This document shows positions 58,320-64,000 of a stretch of 64,000 nt of DNA, piece by piece. Numbering within the stretch: position 1 is the stretch's first letter; each line of letters starts with the position of its first letter. The stretch is from Cristatella mucedo. Taxonomy: Eukaryota; Bryozoa; Phylactolaemata; Cristatellidae. The stretch spans positions 293,996-357,995 of the forward strand of contig WPIO01000203.1 in NCBI GenBank assembly GCA_009760855.2. Direction: 5' to 3'. The notes under the pieces are model-generated. The model was not told the origin of the DNA. It saw only the letters and a program-made list of their open reading frames with translations, and ran no database searches. A program made the position numbers and the translations under genes.

Positions 58320-59151
58320 GCGACCATCACCACGTGCTCAAAGTTCAGCTGTTGTTTTCGACAGCTTTCTCAATTTTAAAAGTTTCATTCAAAAGACTGC
58401 TTCTAAAGCTAGATGTCACCTCCAATCGCTATCCGAGATCAGGGGCTGCCTCGTACAGTTGCATGTAAAAAAAATCAACTAGCTCATTAATTCTGTCTCG
58501 CCTTGCCTTGATTATTGTAATGCCCTTTTGGCAGGGCTACCAAAGAACGCTTTTAGGTAACTGCAGCTGACTATGAATATGGCTGCAAGGCTTGTCTTCA
58601 AGTCCCAGAGGTTTGAGCACGTTTCTCTATTACTAAAAGGGCTAGGATGGATGCCGGTTGAGTAACGGATAAAGAGCAATGTTCGTACGCTGAACCACAA
58701 GGACCGCCTCGGCTTGGCTCCTTACCTAGCTGAACTGCTGCATCAGTTTCAGCCTGTTCGTGCCCTCAGGACCCGTGTGGACAATAAGGTAGGAGCTCAA
58801 TTCCTCTGCTTAAAGACCGTTGGCGACATAAACTTGACCTCTGCAGGTCTTAGACTGCAGAACTCGCTTCCACAATTCTTTGGCAACGTCAACTACTCTC
58901 GTACGGCCGACTATGGCTCATCCTTTTAGCGGTCCTGAGGTGCTACTTAAATGCTACTCACTACCTCAACTTATCTACTGACTCTGCTATGCTTCTACTA
59001 TGTCTTTGTTGCGTGAGACGAAGTCTGTTGGCAATCAAATGCGTACTGAAAGACACTTAGGCAGTGAGTGAGCAATACAAACTCTCCTGCGTAACATCGG
59101 ATGGTCTTTATGACTTTGTGGAGTACAGACGGAGATACATTACATTAAATT
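58320..59151 (+). mobile_element. LINE-B copy B1, 3' part (resumed)
   Basis: Continues B1 from GCGACCATCACCACGTGCTC to the ACATT tail. Frameshifted. Keeps the ELLHQFQPVRAL and NSLPQFF regions. Confidence 0.85.
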
Positions 59152-60022
59152 AGCACACATAGGCACATGAAGGACGAATCAAAGGAACCCACTAAATACT
59201 GTCCTAAATAGGTGTGTTTTAATGTTCCTTTAAAATGTGGTCAAGTCAGGGATGCTGTTGCACAAGTAAGCAGTGAGTTCCAGGCTTTAGAAACATACGA
59301 ACTAAATGCACGGTCTCCAAATTATAGAGGCTTGCACGAGGCATTGCTAAACGGCTGGATTCCGAAAAGTGGTTGGTACGATGCTTGTACTGGTGGGAGA
59401 GTATATCTCAGAGACAGGCTGGAGCCAAAGAATGAAGTGATCAAAAAGTTTGTGATAAAACCTGGAAGTCGATCCGGTTCTTGACTGGTAGCCAGTGCAG
59501 GTCGGCGAGAAGTGGTGTGATGTGGCAACTGCGACGCTCGCGACAGACAAGCCAAGCAGCAGAGTTTATCACCGGCTGTAAGGGCCTGATTGCACATGGC
59601 GGTAGGCCAGCAAGTAGTGACTCGCTAAAGTGATGACGAGATATCACTAAGGCATGACCCAACTTTGACGTGGTATCATTATCTAAATAAGGTTGAAATT
59701 TATCAACGTTATGTATCTGAAAGTACAAAGACGTGATTATGGAGCTTTTGATGTGGTCTCATGAAAACTCACTTTGGAACATGACTCCAAGATGTCAAGC
59801 TGATTCAACAGTAGATATGCGGCAGAACCAATTTCGAGCGTTATTGTTTCTAATTTTGGAATCACACTGGGTTTGCCCATTCGGAATAAGTTAGTTTCAG
59901 TAACACTTACTGTAGGAACATTTTCTGCCATCCGTTTGTGGATGTAATCGATACATACAGCAAGAAAGCTGATTGAATTAGAGGGGCTCGAATGCTGATA
60001 CGGATAAAAGCAAAGATACAAT
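59152..60022 (-). mobile_element. LINE-A, 5' part (resumed)
   Basis: Continues the LINE-A that stopped at 56790, from the 3' UTR through the C-terminal codons (ERRSCHITPLLADLHWLPVK) to the LYLCF region that follows YADD, where it is 5'-truncated. Many frameshifts. Confidence 0.82.
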
Positions 60023-60035
60023 AATATCCGAAATC

Positions 60036-60215
60036 TCGCGAGGGTGAGCCATTATGGCGAGCTAAATAAGGTGGTTTCTTTTCCCGACCTCGGTGCAGAT
60101 GTCATGGGTTTGAATCCTGCGGCATGTGATTCTTTATCGCTGCTGCAAGTGGTGGTGGTTGCCGTAAAAGCATTGACGTCGCTATATGAAACATTCTGCG
60201 AAATAAGCCAATATT
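60036..60215 (+). mobile_element. SINE-B copy between LINE-A and the minisatellite
   Basis: GGTGAGCCATTATGGCGAGC head, B box CATGGGTTTGAATCCTGCGG, body TTCTTTATCGCTGCTGC and end GTCGCTATATGAAACATTCTG. Confidence 0.75.
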
Positions 60216-60261
60216 GTACATTATTTAGCCATGCATGCAATGTGAAGGCTAGGCATACTTT

Positions 60262-60955
60262 GTGACATCATGGGATACCACGCGACAGCATGAGGTAGTG
60301 CATGACAGCAAGGAACACCAAACCATAGCGATACTGACCGCGTGACAGGAAGACAGCCAATGCAACAGCAAGTAGGAAAACGTACCAGACGGAGATCTCG
60401 CGACAGCGACAGATATCATAATACAACAAGAAGGAGCACAAGACAACAGGGGGATCGAGCGAATGCAATGGAGGATCATGCTACGGCAAGAAGAATCACT
60501 TATCAGCAGGGAATACCAAGTGATTTCATTGAATACCACAAAGCAGATACGGATATAACGGGACAGCAAGGGGGAATATGCGACAACAAGCAGGACCACG
60601 TGAAAACAAATGGGACCACGTGAACACTTGATGAACCACGCATTAGCGTTTCGACCGCAAAAGTATGGGGAACACACGAGTACAAGAGTGAGCACACGAC
60701 TGCAAGCGGACAACAGTAATGTGGACTGCATCACAGCAATGGATCTGCACGACAGCAAGAGATACTATGCAACAGCAAGGTATAATAGGTGACAGCAAGG
60801 AATACCACGGTATAGCAAGGGATATCAAGCAACAGCATCGAGGACGACACGTCCACAATGGGGAACATGCGACTGCAAGGATTACTACGCCACTGAAACG
60901 GATGCCAATTGACAGCATAAGATACAACGCAAAACCAAGACATTTGAAGTAGACA
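60262..60955. repeat. 20-bp minisatellite, right block
   Basis: Same unit as 55985-56566 (GGATACCACGCGACAGCATG, GGATATCAAGCAACAGCATC). It passes without a break into the 258-bp satellite, whose first part consists of three such units. Confidence 0.85.
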
Positions 60956-61905
60956 GAGAGCGTGCGGCCCACGTGCGTAAGAGGCGTACAACAGGTGAAG
61001 CTTTTCAAGATAACACGTATTGATATCTCGCGCTATCATGAAAAGTTCCATATGCTGAGCCTAGCATAATCAGTCGCATGCACAGCGGAGGAACTTTCGC
61101 GGCAGTTGCATCATCGTCCTGTTTTCTCTTGCAGCACGGATTACTACGCCACAGAAACGGATGCCGCTTGACAGCATAAGATGCAACGCAAAACCAAGAC
61201 ATTTGAAGTAGACAGAGAGCGTGCGGCCCACGTGCGTGAGAGGCGTGCAGCAGGTAGAGCTTTTCAAGATAACACGTATTGATATCTCGCGTTATCATGA
61301 AAAGTTCCAAATGCTGAGCCTAGCATAATCAGTCACAGGCACAGTGGAGGAACGTTAGCGGCAGTTGCATCGTCCTGTTTTCTCCAGCGTTGCGGATTAC
61401 TTCGTCACAGAAACGGATGCCACTTAACAGCATAAGATACAATGCAAAATGAAGACATTTGAAGTAGTCAGAGAGCGTGCGGCGTACGTGCGTGACAGGC
61501 GTGCAGCAAATGGGGCTTTTCATGATAACACTTATTGATATCTCGCGTTATCATAAAAAATTCCATATGCTGAGCCTAGCATAATTAGTCGCATGCACAG
61601 CGGAGGAACGTGCGCGGCAGTTGCATCGTCGTCCTGTTTTCTCTAGTATTACGGATTACTACGCCACAGAACCGGATGCCACTTAACAGCATAAGATACA
61701 ATGCAAAATGAAGACATTTGAAGTAGTCAGAGAGCGTGCGGCGTACGTGTGTGACAGGCGTGCAGCAAATGGGGCTTTTCATGATAACACGTATTGATAT
61801 CTCGCGTTATCATGAAAAGTTCCATATGCTGAGCCTAGCGTAACCAGTCGCATGCACAGAGCGAAGCAACGTTCACGGCAGTTGGATCGTAGTCCTGCTT
61901 TCTGT
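60878..61905. repeat. 258-bp satellite, four tandem units
   Basis: Units start at about 60878, 61139, 61395 and 61653 with GGATTACTACGCCAC-type sequence, giving spacings of 256-261 bp. Each unit has three 20-21 bp minisatellite-like modules, then GTGCGGCCCACGTGCGTGAG and a long hairpin. TGAGCCTAGCATAATCAGTC follows, and the unit ends with a pyrimidine run resembling a 3' splice site. Overlapping minus-strand ORFs repeat with the unit and are not taken as genes. Confidence 0.9.
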
Positions 61906-62615
61906 TGCAGTGCGGGAACCATTTACACGAAGACTATTGACTCACCAGTATTCAATGACGCACGGTTCCAGACCTCGCATTCTCTGAAGAAACAAGAACC
62001 TACAGAAGGTAAATAGAAATGGCAGAAACTACATTAGTAATGTTGGCAAGTGGCTATGCCTATGTTGGGCTACTTACCAAAGCAGGGCAAAAATAGTAAC
62101 TGACAGACTGCCAAGTCCATTGGTTGACGTGCAGACGCTTCAATGAAGAATGCAATTCCTGCATCCCATAGACTTCTCGCATGCCCTTAGTGGTAAGATC
62201 GGTTCAAGTGTGCAGCTGTTTGCATGTGTCGTTAGTTGAATTTATGCCTTAGTATACCCTGAAGAAAAAAGTCAGTTCCTGAGCTTGCAATCGTTACATT
62301 ATATTAGGGCCAGCATTCTCGAACGTCTAGATAGGCATTTCCGGACGACTCACAACCATTCATCGTATTCAGGCAATTTCACCGATCGGCGGGATGACGC
62401 CTAGTAATAGACTAGATATAATGGTCACATCTATGAGTCTAGTCTGGCTACGGGGTGACAGCATGCAGTTTAATATTGGCTACTTACGCATTCGTCGTAG
62501 GAGAACATACTCGCTGTTTTGTGTTAATAGCACTTAAATGCACTTCCCCGGCAAAGACGTGAGGTATAGGCGGGGAGGGGCCATTATGCTTGATATCACG
62601 ACGGCCCACCCGAAA
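61653..62615 (+). repeat. Direct duplication, copy 2
   Basis: Collinear with 53060-54400. After the last satellite unit come TTGCAGTGCGGGAACC, GACTCACCAGTATTC, AGAAGGTAAATAG, ACCAAAGCAGGGCAAAAATA and CATTATGCTTGATATCACGA. It lacks the SINE-B and LINE-A tail present in copy 1. An exon-like stretch at 61911-62008, between an AG and a GTAAAT, is open in one frame. Confidence 0.65.
61775..61819. other. Hairpin in satellite unit 4 (also in the other units)
   Basis: CTTTTCATGATAAC at 61775-61788 pairs perfectly with GTTATCATGAAAAG at 61806-61819. Three more positions can pair with one mismatch, leaving a loop of 11 nt. The same arms with one to three changes occur near 61001, 61260 and 61516, and a worse version near 53172. 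Confidence 0.8.
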
Positions 62616-64000
62616 GTACCGAAAGTCCCGCACGAATTCTAAAGCAATGCTTCATCGCAGGCCGTCCGCTCGATGTGCATGCACGGCACAGGGACCACAA
62701 AAAGAGGCCCACAAGAAAGAGCCCACAAGAATTATTTATGTCGGCGATCTGAAGACGAATCCTTCCACGCCTTAGCTTGCTTCGAATAACCTCCGTCGAG
62801 CTGGTAAAATACTTAGGGTATCTTTAAGGAAGTGAAGCCGAGCCGACAGAGTTGTCGGCTCCTTATGCACCGATCGACAAGCTACACAGGATGAGACAAG
62901 AAAAACAATAGGCAAGCGATTTCGCAGGCTGTACTTTAAATTGTTTGATTGGGAAAATTCATGCAATAGCTTGAGCTCATTCCTTCTAGCCTCGGTTGGC
63001 TGCTTGGTTGGGCTGCATTCGGAACAAGTGACGAATGCAGCGGCCATAGCCTGGGGTGTGCCCGAACATAACTGGCACACACGACTAGGTGCGGCTAGGT
63101 AATTAGACTAAGACGACTACTAGACGACGACGGCAACTACGACGACGGCAACTACAACTACACAGCAATTAGTCATGCGTCATTTTAAAAGTGACAGCCG
63201 GCGCGTTCTGGGGGCCCTAGTAAGATCATTGCCGGAGGCGGGTACGGCTACAAAATTTCCCATGCATTTCACAAATATGTAAGCTGTTACCCCCGGACGG
63301 CATTAATTTTCTGACTAGGGTTGAGCAGCGAACGGCGATCTCAACGAGCCGAGTCCCAACTGACCACGCTGCACATCGTAAAGATTTTTGGAAACCTACC
63401 ACGACAGTTGACGTTTGAACGAAAAATTCACTTTACATCGTCAAAGCAATTCGACTGCTCTGCAGATACGACATTAGAGCTGTGCTGCAGTCGATAGCCT
63501 AGATGGTCATAGGTGGCGCCTTTCTGAAGCTCCTTGGTTCGCTCTGGAAACGGAAAAGCACGGCACTCCCATGCCCTATCACGCCAAGAACGCTCGAGGT
63601 GCCGACAAAAGCTATAAGCGCATTGGACAACGTCGGCAGTCACGGACCACCTTGCCTGCATTCAGTTCGCGATGTTCAAGCCCCGATCGGTCGGTCCAGT
63701 GATTGTTGATTGTTGAGTGTCCATCACGCCGGGTAACGACGATCACAGGCCACCTCCACCCATAAGTCCAGACGCACAGAGTGACCACGTCGACGTGAAC
63801 AGTACGACTGATGGAGAGCGTGCAGCAGTCCACACAATGGCGTCCAGGCCACCCGGTAGGCTTTACTTAGAGCGTGAACGGCGCTTGGTGACCAATCACA
63901 GAACGCCTGAGCATGGCGTGATCCGCGGATTCAGCCAATAGCCCAGGTCGGCTCAGCCGGGTCTTCTAGAAGCTTCTAACGCTCTCTTGGCCGGATCCGG
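62616..64000. other. Unannotated stretch
   Basis: No gene recognised. A short GACGAC/GGCAACTAC triplet-type repeat lies at about 63107-63165. The right end is more GC-rich, and its small ORFs (60-77 codons) overlap on both strands. Confidence 0.45.
63107..63165. repeat. GACGAC / GGCAACTAC short tandem repeat
   Basis: About 60 bp of triplet-based repeats including two copies of GACGACGGCAACTAC. Confidence 0.8.

Noticed and set aside
60643-61782. Repeated minus-strand ORFs (for example LTHVGRTLSVYFKCLGFAL)
   Set aside because: They recur because the DNA is a 258-bp satellite. Since 258 is a multiple of 3 but actual spacings are 256-261, the frame is not kept between units.
61760-61830. Satellite hairpin as a hammerhead ribozyme
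   Set aside because: Tandem satellites can carry hammerheads, but the required CTGANGA and GAAA core boxes are not found in the right arrangement on either strand.
1-64000. CRISPR array, prophage or bacterial operon
   Set aside because: The tandem repeats have no spacer-repeat pattern, and the window has spliced exons and eukaryotic retroelements throughout.

Overview
The window is animal nuclear DNA, probably from an invertebrate; I cannot name the phylum. The evidence is a spliced calmodulin-type gene with the animal exon layout, many copies of L2/CR1-like non-LTR retrotransposons (LINEs), two tRNA-derived SINE families, a dead Tc1-type transposon, long microsatellites and tandem satellites. 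Nothing bacterial or viral was seen. Names such as LINE-A, LINE-B, SINE-A and SINE-B are mine, and all family boundaries come from comparing copies by eye within this window.

The only convincing host gene is a calmodulin-like gene on the minus strand (39699-41701). Its five coding exons of 3, 31, 144, 243 and 29 nt splice into a 149-residue protein with four intact EF-hand loops. A polyadenylation signal lies about 100 nt past the stop.

Layout. 1-3.7 kb: no gene, simple repeats, one LINE-A tail. 3.7-5.1 kb: Tc1 relic, then a SINE-A. 6.9-11.3 kb: LINE-B fragments around a 1.9 kb GA/GATA microsatellite. 11.3-17.2 kb: LINE-A copies, one split by a LINE-A plus LINE-B insertion. 18-23.5 kb: more LINE fragments and a SINE-A inside a LINE-A. 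23.5-27.8 kb: almost featureless. 27.8-31.6 kb: two joined LINE-A copies with a LINE-B insertion carrying a target-site duplication. 32.6-34.75 kb and 49.7-51.7 kb: two arms of an old inverted duplication of about 2 kb, each with an impure CTG/CAG-type triplet tract, which bracket the calmodulin-like gene. 35.9-38.8 kb: the best LINE-A copy, with a 902-codon open endonuclease/reverse transcriptase ORF. 43-48.5 kb: decayed LINEs and SINEs. 53.1-54.4 kb and 61.7-62.6 kb: a direct duplication. 55.4-62 kb: a 20-bp minisatellite split by nested LINEs, followed by a roughly 258-bp satellite in four tandem copies. 62.6-64 kb: no recognised gene.

The elements interact. LINE-A and SINE-A end in similar stem-loop tails, which suggests that SINE-A was mobilised by LINE-A-type machinery. 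Insertions give relative ages: the 20-bp array is older than the LINE-A inside it, which is older than a LINE-B inside that, which is older than a second LINE-B. The inverted duplication is older than the SINE-A in its left arm, because the right arm keeps the empty site.
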